From assembly GCA_008017255.1 (NCBI GenBank), contig SSHD01000091.1, positions 1 through 19,674 on the forward strand: 19,674 nt of DNA, in the 5' to 3' direction. Position 1 is the first letter of the stretch, and each line of letters begins with the position of its first letter. The DNA comes from Acinetobacter sp. (lineage in GTDB: Bacteria > Pseudomonadota > Gammaproteobacteria > Pseudomonadales > Moraxellaceae). Shown here piece by piece: positions 1-8,380 of this stretch. The notes below the pieces were generated by a model. That model saw only the letters and a program-made list of their open reading frames with translations, made no database searches and was not told the DNA's origin. The position numbers and the translations under genes are program-made.

Positions 1-1131
1 ATTGCCATAGCGGTTTGGCTTAGTAGGTAAGTATTTATCACCAAAGCTATGCTGAATATGGTTGCGCACCATCGTCACGGCATCATCACTCAAAAAAGTG
101 GAGTCGGTACGCATATAGGTAATAAAACCGCCTTCATACAAACGCTGCGCCAACATCATGGTTTTCTTGACCGAAAAGCCTAAGCGAGTACTGGCAGCTT
201 GTTGCAAGGTCGAGGTGATATACGGCGCGCTTGGATTAACTTTGGTTGGTTTATCTTCACGCAGTGCGACCTTATATTCAGCCGTGTTTAACACGCTCAG
301 TAGCGCATCGGTTTGCGCTTTATTGGTTAATTTTAGGGTTTTACCGGCTTGTCTGACCGCTTCTAGGCGAATCTCATCACTTGACGATTGCGTATCGGCA
401 AACACTTGCCAATATTCTTCAGGAATAAATGCGCGAATCTCACGTTCACGTTCCACCACCAATTTTACTGCAACCGACTGCACTCGCCCTGCCGATAAAC
501 CACGCGCTACTTTTTCCCACAGCAACGGCGACACCATAAAGCCCACCACACGGTCGAGAAAACGCCGTGCTTGTTGTGCATTGACACGGTTTAAATCTAG
601 CCGTGTCGGCTGTTTAAACGCTTCTTGAATGGCGTTTTTGGTAATTTCGTTAAACACCACACGGTGATAACGACTATCGTCACCGCCAATCACTTCACGT
701 AAGTGCCAAGCGATGGCTTCCCCTTCTCTATCCAAGTCCGTTGCCAGATAAATAGCATCGGCATCTTTGGCGAGTTTTTTCAGTTCAGCGACGACATGTT
801 CTTTGCCAGGCAGTACTTCATACTGTGCCACCCAATCGTGTTCTGGGTCGACACCCATACGATTAATCAGTGCAGATTGTGATTTTTCTGCTTTTTGCGC
901 ATCGGTCATTTTAGTACGTGTCGCAGGCTTTTTTTCGGTCGATTTAGCACCGCCGCCAGTCGGTAAATCACGCACATGACCCACCGATGACTTCACGATA
1001 AATTGTGAACCTAAATATTTATTAATGGTTTTCGCTTTTGCAGGCGACTCCACAATCACTAAGGCACGTTTCGTTGCAGCAGCAGTTGAAGCTGCTGTGC
1101 TTTTTGCAGCAGCGCGTGGAGTATTCGCCAT
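1..1131 (-). CDS. topA: DNA topoisomerase I, N-terminal part (cut by window edge)
   Basis: Type IA topoisomerase that relaxes negative supercoils in the cytoplasm. Only the first 377 codons are present; the 3' end lies beyond base 1. After a short Ala/Ser/Thr-rich N-terminus comes the Toprim domain ([13 protein letters not shown], then TDLDREGEA with acidic residues D132, D134 and E136 that bind Mg2+). A YMRTDS motif follows, whose Tyr339 (bases 115-117) is the nucleophile that attacks DNA. The reading frame is open from the ATG at 1131 to the edge. The full family protein is about 870 residues, so the rest of the core and the zinc-ribbon C-terminus are outside the window. The gene upstream on the same strand ends 33 bases before this start, so co-transcription is likely (inference). 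Confidence 0.98.
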   Translation of the reverse strand, partial: MANTPRAAAKSTAASTAAATKRALVIVESPAKAKTINKYLGSQFIVKSSVGHVRDLPTGGGAKSTEKKPATRTKMTDAQKAEKSQSALINRMGVDPEHDWVAQYEVLPGKEHVVAELKKLAKDADAIYLATDLDREGEAIAWHLREVIGGDDSRYHRVVFNEITKNAIQEAFKQPTRLDLNRVNAQQARRFLDRVVGFMVSPLLWEKVARGLSAGRVQSVAVKLVVEREREIRAFIPEEYWQVFADTQSSSDEIRLEAVRQAGKTLKLTNKAQTDALLSVLNTAEYKVALREDKPTKVNPSAPYITSTLQQAASTRLGFSVKKTMMLAQRLYEGGFITYMRTDSTFLSDDAVTMVRNHIQHSFGDKYLPTKPNRYGN

Positions 1132-1164
1132 GATAACCCGTTTTTCCTATAATTAATCAATGTA

Positions 1165-1614
1165 TTAGCGTTGTGCTAAGTCATGTAAATACGTTTTCAT
1201 TTCTTCAAGTTGTGTGGCTCTGAGGTCAACTTCTTCATTCCAGTACAGTCCGACACAGTTTGCCTGCATATCAATAGCATAAACTCCTTTTAATGCAATG
1301 GGTAAGTCATTATATTTCTGCTCCCCTTGCACCACTTGCAGTTTGCCATCGTTCACTAACGCTCGTGTTAAAGCCAAGCGTGCTTCTGGTATCAGTACAC
1401 TATAATAAGCCACCATACTGGCACGACTTTCGGTTGCTTTCGGAATCTTCGTCCATTCAGGTGCAACGATGAGTCGTGGGTGCAGCCCAATTTTTCGTGC
1501 TTGCTCACGCATTAAACCGAGTGCTTTTTCTCTTGGACTCACACGTAAGCCAAAAATAGAGCCAAGTACAAATAGTACAATGGCACCCGTCATCCAAATT
1601 CCCACATTACTCAT
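1165..1614 (-). CDS. Membrane-anchored conserved hypothetical protein
   Basis: 149 residues of unknown function. Residues about 5-24 (GIWMTGAIVLFVLGSIFGLR) form one membrane segment. A basic linker (SPREKALGLMREQARKIGL) suggests that the rest, a roughly 120-residue globular part, is cytoplasmic (positive-inside rule, inference). I recognise no catalytic motif. The gene sits between slyX and topA on the same strand and ends 33 bases before topA. Its ATG overlaps a TAA of an upstream short open frame (TAATG at 1612-1616), and no strong ribosome site precedes it. An alternative start at Met8 (1593) has a GGGA six bases upstream. The start is therefore less certain than the gene. Confidence 0.75.
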   Translation of the reverse strand: MSNVGIWMTGAIVLFVLGSIFGLRVSPREKALGLMREQARKIGLHPRLIVAPEWTKIPKATESRASMVAYYSVLIPEARLALTRALVNDGKLQVVQGEQKYNDLPIALKGVYAIDMQANCVGLYWNEEVDLRATQLEEMKTYLHDLAQR

Positions 1615-1767
1615 TAAAGGCGCCCAAAACTTTCTTTTATTAGCGTTACATAACTTGAATCAAAAACGCAAGTTTTCTTCGCATAACGCATAAAATACAG
1701 CTTTAGCGTGAGTTTTTTCACCTCAATGAGAGCAATGCAAACTATGTAATTGACCACAGCAACTGTA

Positions 1768-2013
1768 TTAATAATGCGGCGGTTTATCGCTGGCGGGGTC
1801 AAACGGTGCAATCCCCTCCGACAAATCGGAAGATTCCACCCGCTGATACAAAAACTGCATTTGTTTTTTTAAATCAGTAATTTCTTGGGTCTGAATTGCG
1901 AGCTGTTGATTGAGTTGCTCAACTAAATCGTCTAAAAATGCAATTCGCACTTGCAAATCTTCAATGGGTGCGGACAATGACGCGTGATCATCACAATTTT
2001 GTGGTTTAGTCAT
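1768..2013 (-). CDS. slyX: SlyX family protein
   Basis: Small SlyX-family protein of 81 residues; the family's molecular role is unknown. The centre is a coiled coil with leucine heptads (roughly EDLQVRIAFLDDLVEQLNQQ onward to LYQRVES), and the protein ends in the family's typical DKPPHY tail. I chose the Met at 2013 because AGG lies seven bases upstream of it. An in-frame ATG at 2025 would add four residues but has no good ribosome site. The gene diverges from uup with only 32 bases between start codons, so its promoter must lie inside the 5' end of uup. Confidence 0.9.
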   Translation of the reverse strand: MTKPQNCDDHASLSAPIEDLQVRIAFLDDLVEQLNQQLAIQTQEITDLKKQMQFLYQRVESSDLSEGIAPFDPASDKPPHY

Positions 2014-2045
2014 TTCAGACCTCATCTGAGCTTTTAGGAAACATT

Positions 2046-3947
2046 ATGGCCTATATTACTTTAAGGGATGTCCATCTCGCATTTGGCGGACCTGCCCTCC
2101 TCGACGGCGCGAACTTTAACTTAGAACGTGGCGAACGAGTGTGTTTAATCGGTCGTAATGGTGAAGGTAAGTCTACTTTACTTAAACTGATTGAGGGAAG
2201 CCTATTACCCGATACTGGTGAGGTTTCATTGCAAAATGGCTTAACCATTTCTATGCTGACCCAAGACGTGCCGATGGACTCGGGCAAAGTGGCAGATATT
2301 GTCGCAGAGGGCGCAGGTGAAGCTGCCGCAGTGCTGAAAGCCTACCACGAAGCCAGCGATGCCTGTGTACTGGGCGATATGGATGCCTGTGACCGTATGG
2401 GCAACTTGCAGCATCAACTCGATCAACTTGATGGCTGGACGCTAGAAAATAAAGTCAACACTATTTTAGGCAAAATGGGACTCGACCCACACGCCGACCT
2501 AGCAGATTTATCTGGTGGTCGTAAACGCCGTGTGTTATTGGCACGTGCTTTATTGACCCAACCCGATGTGTTGTTGCTGGATGAACCAACCAACCATTTA
2601 GATGTTGAAAGCATTGAGTGGTTAGAAAAATTCTTACTCGATCAAAATAATCTAACCCTACTGTTTATTTCGCATGACCGTTCATTTGTCGATAGTATTG
2701 CCACCCGTATTGTCGAGTTAGATCGTGGCACATTGCGCAGCTATGATGGTAACTATTCGCGCTACCTAGACCTTAAAGCTCAGCAGATGGAAGCCGAAGA
2801 AAAACAAAATGCGTTATTTGACAAAAAACTTGCCGAAGAAGAAGCATGGATTCGTCAAGGTATTAAAGCACGCCGTACCCGTAATGAAGGTCGTGTGCGC
2901 GCCTTAAAAGATTTACGCGAACAATCCAAAGCGCGCCGCTCGCAACAAGGCAAAGTCAACATGGCAACTCAAGAAGCCAATCGCTCTGGTAAGTTGGTGT
3001 TTGATATTGAACATTTGCAAGTCAGCTTTGGCAATAATGCGCCCATTATTAAAGACTTCTCTGCGTTGGTGCTTCGAGGCGATCGTATTGGTTTAGTGGG
3101 CGATAATGGTGTCGGTAAAACCACGCTAATTAAAGCCATTTTAGGCGAACTTGCGCATGGCGGTTCGGTCAAAACTGGTACTCAATTGGAAGTGGCTTAT
3201 TTTGACCAACTGCGCAATGCCTTAGACCTAGAAAAATCGGTGATGGCAAACGTGTCTGAAGGTTCGGACTTTGTCGATGTGAATGGTAATCGTCGTCATA
3301 TTTATAGTTATTTACAAGACTTTTTGTTTTCTCCAGAACGTGCCCGCACCCCAGTCAAAGCCTTGTCTGGTGGTGAACGTAATCGAATTTTATTGGCGAA
3401 ATTATTGCTCAAACCATCCAATTTAATCGTGATGGATGAGCCAACCAATGACTTAGATATGGTCACGCTCGAGCTGTTGGAAGAAATGCTGTCGGAATAC
3501 AAAGGTACGTTATTGCTGATTTCGCATGACCGTGCTTTTATGGACAATGTAGTGACTTCGACTTGGGTATTTGACGGCAAAGGTAACGTTGACGAGTACG
3601 TGGGTGGCTATCAGGATTATTTAGAACAGCGCCCCAATGACAAAGTGGTCGATCAAAAGTCTGATGTAAAAAAAGCACAGGCTAAAGCTGCGGCGGCTAC
3701 GGTCACCGCACCTAAAAAAGTCAAACTCAGCTTTAAAGATCAGCGTGAACTGGAACAATTGCCTGCTGAGATTGAACAACTGGAAAGTGAGCAAGCTACG
3801 CTGTCAGAAAAACTGGCGGACGGTTCATGGTTTGTTTCGGATGCCAATGCCGCAACTGTAGCGAGTCAACGTTTAGCAGACATTGAAGAATTATTGCTAG
3901 AAAAATTAGAGCGTTGGGATGAGTTAGAAAACGCATCTAAAGGATAA
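2046..3947 (+). CDS. uup: ABC-F family ATPase Uup
   Basis: Soluble ABC-F protein with two ATPase domains and no membrane part. The family acts on ribosomes, and Uup loss in E. coli affects transposon excision and ribosome function. First domain: Walker A GRNGEGKS (36-43), signature LSGGR (155-159), Walker B LLLDEPTNHLD (176-186), switch His210. Then comes a charged linker with the basic KARRTRNEGRVR stretch (274-285). Second domain: Walker A GDNGVGKT (352-359), LSGGE (440-444), DEPTNDLD (464-471), His494. The C-terminal 90 residues form a Lys/Ala linker and a coiled coil, the tail that separates Uup from other ABC-F members. AGGA lies six bases before the ATG. A strong hairpin ends the gene. 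Confidence 0.97.
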   Translation: MAYITLRDVHLAFGGPALLDGANFNLERGERVCLIGRNGEGKSTLLKLIEGSLLPDTGEVSLQNGLTISMLTQDVPMDSGKVADIVAEGAGEAAAVLKAYHEASDACVLGDMDACDRMGNLQHQLDQLDGWTLENKVNTILGKMGLDPHADLADLSGGRKRRVLLARALLTQPDVLLLDEPTNHLDVESIEWLEKFLLDQNNLTLLFISHDRSFVDSIATRIVELDRGTLRSYDGNYSRYLDLKAQQMEAEEKQNALFDKKLAEEEAWIRQGIKARRTRNEGRVRALKDLREQSKARRSQQGKVNMATQEANRSGKLVFDIEHLQVSFGNNAPIIKDFSALVLRGDRIGLVGDNGVGKTTLIKAILGELAHGGSVKTGTQLEVAYFDQLRNALDLEKSVMANVSEGSDFVDVNGNRRHIYSYLQDFLFSPERARTPVKALSGGERNRILLAKLLLKPSNLIVMDEPTNDLDMVTLELLEEMLSEYKGTLLLISHDRAFMDNVVTSTWVFDGKGNVDEYVGGYQDYLEQRPNDKVVDQKSDVKKAQAKAAAATVTAPKKVKLSFKDQRELEQLPAEIEQLESEQATLSEKLADGSWFVSDANAATVASQRLADIEELLLEKLERWDELENASKG

Positions 3948-3953
3948 TTAAAT

Positions 3954-3991
3954 AATCGAGCACCTGTCATCGAGACAGGTGCTCGATTTAA
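3954..3991. terminator. Bidirectional terminator between uup and the macrodomain gene
   Basis: A perfect inverted repeat pairs 3955-3968 (ATCGAGCACCTGTC) with 3974-3987 around the five-base loop ATCGA, with one more A-T pair outside. T-rich sequence flanks it on both strands. It sits seven bases after the uup stop and directly touches the stop codon (3988-3990) of the convergent gene, so it can serve both. Confidence 0.9.
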
Positions 3992-4533
3992 ATGACGACA
4001 ATATCTTCTAATTGCAGTTCATCTTTGAGCATCTGATAAATATTAAAATTTTCCTCATCGAAACAGACAAAAATCACTTCTTGTATTGATTGCCTTTTGC
4101 TTAATTCCTCATTTATGGTTTTTAGAGCAATCTGTGCCGCAAGCTGTTTTGGAAAGCGATACACTCCAGTAGAGATATTCGGAAAGGCAACCGTCTTTAA
4201 CTGTAAATTTTCAGCCAATTGGAAACTATGACGATACGCATTTTCTAATAAAATAGCTTCATTACTTTCGCCCTTGCGCCATGTCGGTCCAACGGCATGG
4301 ATGACATAATCGGCAGGCAAATTTCCAGCGCTTGTAACAACAGCTTCTCCCACCGCACAACCGCCTTGTTTGGCGCGAATCTGTTTACATTCTGCCAAAA
4401 TTGTTGCACCGCCTTTTCGATGAATGGCACCATCTACACCGCCACCACCCAACAAAGATGTATTGGCTGCATTCACAATCGCATCTACGGAAATTTGGGT
4501 AATATCACCCTTAATAATTTTTATCGTTTTCAA
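3988..4533 (-). CDS. Macrodomain protein (O-acetyl-ADP-ribose deacetylase type)
   Basis: Single macrodomain of 181 residues, in the YmdB/MacroD-like group that binds ADP-ribose and hydrolyses O-acetyl-ADP-ribose or ADP-ribosyl esters. Visible landmarks are GDIT (9-12), DAIVNAAN (17-24, with Asn21 and Asn24 at the catalytic loop), GGGGVDGAI (29-37, diphosphate/ribose loop), [10 protein letters not shown] (74-83) and [10 protein letters not shown] (119-128). The start codon is TTG: CAA at 4531-4533 on the plus strand, with AGGAG six bases upstream (4540-4544). No ATG start upstream fits. It is an orphan gene here, with no ADP-ribosyltransferase or toxin next to it. Substrate specificity (acetyl-ADP-ribose, protein or nucleic-acid adducts) cannot be read from the sequence. 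Confidence 0.93.
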   Translation of the reverse strand: MKTIKIIKGDITQISVDAIVNAANTSLLGGGGVDGAIHRKGGATILAECKQIRAKQGGCAVGEAVVTSAGNLPADYVIHAVGPTWRKGESNEAILLENAYRHSFQLAENLQLKTVAFPNISTGVYRFPKQLAAQIALKTINEELSKRQSIQEVIFVCFDEENFNIYQMLKDELQLEDIVVI

Positions 4534-4657
4534 GATTTTCTCCTGATTTAATTAACAACAATAAAATCAATCTCGTTTTAGCCTATAGTTAAAGTTGAAA
4601 AACTCAGTTCATGTTACACTGTTTGTAAATTCAATTTAATTCATATATCTAAGTTTT

Positions 4658-5593
4658 ATGAGCCAAAAACAGCCTTATCAACCAAACCAATTTCAATGGC
4701 AATTTCTACTGCCCAAGTACTGGAAAATCTGGCTGGCGATTCTTTTCCTCATGCTACTCGCCATTTTACCGTGGGCAGTGCAATGGCGATTGGCACATGG
4801 CTTAGCCGCTGTATGTTGGCGTGTGCTGAAGTCACGCCGCAATACTACACTGCGCAATTTAGAAGTTTGTTTTCCTGAATGGTCACCTGCCGAAGTCGAA
4901 GCCAATGCCAAACAGGTCTTTGTCGATATGATGTTGGGTGTGTTTGAAACCTTAAATGCATGGTATTGCCCTGCGTGGTTTAAGGGGCGACACAGTATTG
5001 AAGGTTTAGAACATTTGCAACAGGCACAAGCACAAGGCAAAGGCGTACTATTTCTAGGTACGCATAGCACCCTGCTCGATGCTGGCGGTTATATCTGTGC
5101 GCAATATTTTGCCACCGATGTGGTGTATCGCCCACAGAATAATCCGATGTTAGACATGCTGATTTATCGCTGTCGTGCCACGATTTATCAACACCAAATT
5201 GACCATGACAATATGCGAGGACTGATCCGTCGCTTAAAACAAGGCAGCGCTATTTGGTATAGCCCAGATCAAGACTTTGGTTTAAAACAAGGACTAATGG
5301 CACCCTTTTTTGGTGTGCCTGCGGCGACAGTCACTGCACATCGGCGACTCATTAAAATGTCGCAATGTGTCGCCATTCCGCTGTATTTTTATCGTTATGG
5401 CGATATTCGTAACCCGCAATATAAAGTGCTAATCGAACCTATAGTCGAGAATATGCCAAGTGAAGATGAAGCGGATGATGCGATTCGCGTAAATAAAATT
5501 ATTGAAGCCCAACTGCGCATTGCTCCAACGCAGTGGATGTGGTTTCACCGTCGCTTTAAAACCCGTGCCGAAGGCGTTGATAAAATCTATTAA
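4658..5593 (+). CDS. lpxL: Lipid A late acyltransferase (LpxL/LpxM/HtrB family)
   Basis: Inner-membrane enzyme that moves a secondary acyl chain from acyl-ACP onto a lipid A precursor. One N-terminal membrane segment (about 22-42, rich in Leu/Ile/Trp) precedes a cytoplasmic acyltransferase domain. The catalytic HX4D motif is H136-D141 in GTHSTLLDAGG. YRPQNNP (about 157-163) and SPDQDFG (about 206-212) match conserved family blocks. The C-terminal QWMWFHRRFKTR is the typical end. The length, 311 residues, is normal. I chose lpxL over lpxM on general resemblance only; sequence alone does not settle acyl position or chain length. The ribosome site is weak. The gene diverges from the macrodomain gene across a 124-base spacer. 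Confidence 0.88.
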   Translation: MSQKQPYQPNQFQWQFLLPKYWKIWLAILFLMLLAILPWAVQWRLAHGLAAVCWRVLKSRRNTTLRNLEVCFPEWSPAEVEANAKQVFVDMMLGVFETLNAWYCPAWFKGRHSIEGLEHLQQAQAQGKGVLFLGTHSTLLDAGGYICAQYFATDVVYRPQNNPMLDMLIYRCRATIYQHQIDHDNMRGLIRRLKQGSAIWYSPDQDFGLKQGLMAPFFGVPAATVTAHRRLIKMSQCVAIPLYFYRYGDIRNPQYKVLIEPIVENMPSEDEADDAIRVNKIIEAQLRIAPTQWMWFHRRFKTRAEGVDKIY

Positions 5594-5601
5594 AACTAAA
5601 A

Positions 5602-5630
5602 CCCGAGTTCTGCATCCTGCAAAACTCGGG
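5602..5630. terminator. Hairpin between lpxL and the EEP-family gene
   Basis: CCCGAGTT (5602-5609) pairs with AACTCGGG (5623-5630). An inner TGCA/TGCA stem surrounds a TCC loop, separated from the outer stem by one C-A mismatch. On the minus strand it is followed by TTTTAGTTTTAA, so it looks like a factor-independent terminator for leftward transcription from 5821. On the plus strand there is no T-run immediately after it, so its use for lpxL is less certain. Confidence 0.7.
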
Positions 5631-5820
5631 CAAGTAAGGTTGTGCGTTCGGCTTTTTTATTTTTGTAAATCCTTCTCAGCGTCGCTATCCTTAAACGGAA
5701 CATCCATTCCTGCATCCTTGTGCTGTTCTATTTAGAATAAATCTTTAAGCACAGATTGACCATTCACTACAACCTAAATATGTGTATGATATTGCTTACA
5801 TTTTTATCAATTTCAAACGC

Positions 5821-6930
5821 TTACTTATAAGGTTGTGCCAGTTCATCAACCACCGTTTTTTCCTCCTGTTCAGCCTTTTCGATCCCCTCCTGAATTGCTT
5901 CTTCAGCCTCTGCCGCATCTGACGGCGTTTCTTCTAATGATTGCTGTTTTTCCTCAAAAATCCGTCCCGTTTGCAGTACGACATAGACAGGAAAATGATC
6001 AGATCCAATATGCGATAAACGTTTCATCTCTACCAAGGCAAAATCGGTACTGTGAAAAATATGATCTAAAGACCACCGCAACAGAGGGTAGTTCGCATGA
6101 AAGGTGTTAATAAAAAATCGTCCAACACGCGGATCTAATAAACCACTCATTCGTTGGAACAACCGGGTAGTGCGTGACCAAGCCACATCATTTAAATCCC
6201 CCATCACGATACAGCTTTCATCCAAATCTTTAATACGATCTCCCACAATCAAAAGCTCTGCATCCCTTAGCGTGGAATCTTTTGCTTCTGTTGGGCTAGG
6301 TGGTTTCGGATGTAAACAGTAAAGTTGCACCTGCACGCCCGAACGGAGCTTTAAGGTGGCATGAATTGAAGGAATCTCGTCACTGAGAATAAACTTAACT
6401 TCTGATTCTATAAGGGGTAAACGACTATACAAATGCATGCCGTATAAATTATCAAGTGGAACAGCAACCCGATACGGATAATCTGGCTCAATCCCACTGA
6501 GTGCCTGTTGCCATATTTGGTCTGTTTCCAAAGTCAACACTACATCGGGCTGTAATTGCTGAATATGATCAATCAGTTTTTGATATTTTTGGTTCGGAGT
6601 CAAGACATTGACAACCAAAAGCGAAATTTGTTGCTTAGGGTTCAATTGATGCTGACTCACTTTAAGCACTTGCTTTTTCCACAGCGGGGTATAAGGCAAA
6701 ACCATTTTGAATTGGTAAGTAATGGCGGCAATCAGAGCCAGTAACAATAACTCTCTTGTCAACGTCCATTCTGTTGAACTAAACAATAATCCCGCTAAAC
6801 TCAGTAAACCAATGGCCAAAATTTGTAACCGCGGAAAATCTGCGCCTCGGAACCACCATTCATCACGCGGAATCAATGCCCATACGCTCAACCAGATAAC
6901 AAGTCCTGCGCCTATTTCTATCCAAATCAT
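5821..6930 (-). CDS. Membrane-anchored endonuclease/exonuclease/phosphatase family protein
   Basis: 369 residues. Three hydrophobic segments (about 5-22, 36-53, 60-80) precede a DNase I-like phosphoesterase domain, about 103-320. The catalytic set is visible: Asn108 (VVNVL), Glu135 (TLETD), His207 (LHPKPP), Asp245 and Asn247 (GDLND), Asp289-His290 (SLDHIF), Asp311-His312 (GSDHFP). This is a YafD-like arrangement; substrates could be nucleic acid, phospholipid or sugar phosphate and cannot be told apart here. An acidic, glutamate-rich tail of about 45 residues (from 325) follows the domain. With three segments the catalytic domain may face the periplasm (inference). The gene converges on lpxL and diverges from asd; its ribosome site is weak. 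Confidence 0.88.
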   Translation of the reverse strand: MIWIEIGAGLVIWLSVWALIPRDEWWFRGADFPRLQILAIGLLSLAGLLFSSTEWTLTRELLLLALIAAITYQFKMVLPYTPLWKKQVLKVSQHQLNPKQQISLLVVNVLTPNQKYQKLIDHIQQLQPDVVLTLETDQIWQQALSGIEPDYPYRVAVPLDNLYGMHLYSRLPLIESEVKFILSDEIPSIHATLKLRSGVQVQLYCLHPKPPSPTEAKDSTLRDAELLIVGDRIKDLDESCIVMGDLNDVAWSRTTRLFQRMSGLLDPRVGRFFINTFHANYPLLRWSLDHIFHSTDFALVEMKRLSHIGSDHFPVYVVLQTGRIFEEKQQSLEETPSDAAEAEEAIQEGIEKAEQEEKTVVDELAQPYK

Positions 6931-7060
6931 ATTTATTTTACTCGTATCAATGATGTAGATTTTTTGATGGAAAATATGAGCAACATATCAACTATCTATC
7001 TAATACAAACAATTTAATTCACTCAATAAAGCGATTGTTTTAATTCGGTAAAGCTTGCAG

Positions 7061-7088
7061 TTGTGGACGCATTTGTTAAACTTATAGG
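7061..7088 (+). promoter_or_regulatory. Possible asd promoter
   Basis: TTGTGG (7061-7066) and TATAGG (7083-7088) are separated by 16 bases and lie 32 bases before the asd start codon. Both boxes are only partial matches, and TTGCAG with TAAACT (about 7055-7082) is a competing reading. Confidence 0.4.
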
Positions 7089-7120
7089 TCTAATTTTTTA
7101 ACACACCAAGGCAAAATGAC

Positions 7121-8239
7121 ATGAAAGTAGGTCTGGTTGGTTGGCGCGGGATGGTGGGTTCTGTCCTTATGCAACGTATGGTTGAAGAAAATGATTTTGC
7201 TCATATTGAGCCATTCTATTTTTCGACCAGTAATGCAGGTGGTGAAGCGCCTGCGTTTGGTGGTAAGACTGCCCCAGCACTTATGGATGCATCAGACATT
7301 AATAGCCTGAAGCAAATGGATGTCATTATTACCTGCCAAGGGGGTGACTATACCTCTGAAGTTTTCCCAAAACTCAAAGCGGAAAACTGGAATGGCTACT
7401 GGATTGATGCGGCATCTACCCTGCGTATGGCAGACGATGCAATTATTGTACTCGACCCAGTCAACATGAATGTAATTAAAGAGGGTTTAGTCAAGGGCAC
7501 CAAAACCTTTGTTGGTGGTAACTGTACCGTATCACTCATGCTCATGGGCTTAGGTGGTTTATTCCAAAACAATTTAGTGGAATGGGCAACCTCAATGACT
7601 TACCAAGCCGCTTCTGGTGCGGGTGCGCAAAACATGCGCGAACTCATCACTGGTATGGGTTACTTGTACAACAACACCAAAGAGTTGCTTGACAATCCAC
7701 GTTCGCCAATTTTAGACATTGACTCTAAAATTGCGGAATTACAACGTGGCGAAGGCTTCCCTTCTGCAAACTTTGGCGTGCCATTGGCAGGTTCACTGAT
7801 TCCTTATATCGACAAGCAACTCGATAGCGGTCAGTCGAAAGAAGAATGGAAAGGTCAGGTCGAAACCAACAAAATTTTAGGTAATAGCCAAATTGTGCCG
7901 ATTGACGGTCATTGTGTACGTATTGGTGCCATGCGTTGTCACTCGCAAGCCATCACACTAAAATTGAAACAAGATGTTCCATTGAATGAAATCGAAGACA
8001 TCATTCGCAATTCAAGCCAATGGGCAAAAGTGATACCAAACACCCGTGAAGCATCCATGACAGATCTAACACCCGTTGCAGTCACTGGTACTCTAACTGT
8101 GCCTGTTGGTCGTTTACGCAAGCTGAACATGGGTAATGATTACCTCGGTGCATTTACCGTGGGCGATCAATTGCTCTGGGGCGCAGCTGAACCGTTACGC
8201 CGTATGCTGCGCATCTTGGTTGAATATCAGAAGGCTTAA
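7121..8239 (+). CDS. asd: Aspartate-semialdehyde dehydrogenase
   Basis: Reduces L-aspartyl-4-phosphate to aspartate semialdehyde with NADPH, the branch-point step for lysine/diaminopimelate, threonine and methionine. The N-terminal nucleotide-binding motif is [11 protein letters not shown] (4-14). The nucleophile Cys135 is in GGNCTVS. Gln162, Glu241, Arg267 and His274 fall at exactly the numbers known for the E. coli enzyme. The length, 372 residues, is that of the Gram-negative (E. coli-like) group. AAGG lies about ten bases upstream of the ATG. The gene ends at a strong terminator, and fimV starts just after it, the order known from Pseudomonas. Confidence 0.98.
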   Translation: MKVGLVGWRGMVGSVLMQRMVEENDFAHIEPFYFSTSNAGGEAPAFGGKTAPALMDASDINSLKQMDVIITCQGGDYTSEVFPKLKAENWNGYWIDAASTLRMADDAIIVLDPVNMNVIKEGLVKGTKTFVGGNCTVSLMLMGLGGLFQNNLVEWATSMTYQAASGAGAQNMRELITGMGYLYNNTKELLDNPRSPILDIDSKIAELQRGEGFPSANFGVPLAGSLIPYIDKQLDSGQSKEEWKGQVETNKILGNSQIVPIDGHCVRIGAMRCHSQAITLKLKQDVPLNEIEDIIRNSSQWAKVIPNTREASMTDLTPVAVTGTLTVPVGRLRKLNMGNDYLGAFTVGDQLLWGAAEPLRRMLRILVEYQKA

Positions 8240-8257
8240 GCAAAATTTAATAAATAT

Positions 8258-8288
8258 AAAAAACCGATCACATTTGATCGGTTTTTTA
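8258..8288 (+). terminator. asd terminator
   Basis: AAAAAACCGATCA (8258-8270) pairs perfectly with TGATCGGTTTTTT (8275-8287) around the loop CATT. It starts 18 bases after the asd stop and ends in a run of six T: a textbook intrinsic terminator. Confidence 0.95.
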
Positions 8289-8380
8289 TTGGCGTGAAAC
8301 ATGAAGATTTTACAATCCATTTACATTGCGGTAAGGTATACTTTATACCTGACTATAACATCACTTTTTCATGGATCGAG

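Noticed and set aside
1614..1811. 65-codon open frame on the minus strand whose stop overlaps the start of the hypothetical gene before topA (TAATG).
   Set aside because: It begins inside slyX in another frame, has no ribosome site and no recognisable protein features. The overlap is noted only as a possible translational coupling.
4586..4620. TTGAAA and TACACT upstream of lpxL as a promoter.
   Set aside because: The spacer is only 14 bases, too short for a sigma70 promoter, and no better pair stood out in the spacer.
8294..8380. N-terminal extension of the FimV N-terminal half from an upstream ATG.
   Set aside because: It would place 29 polar residues before a clear signal peptide and overlap the promoter/palindrome region right after the asd terminator.
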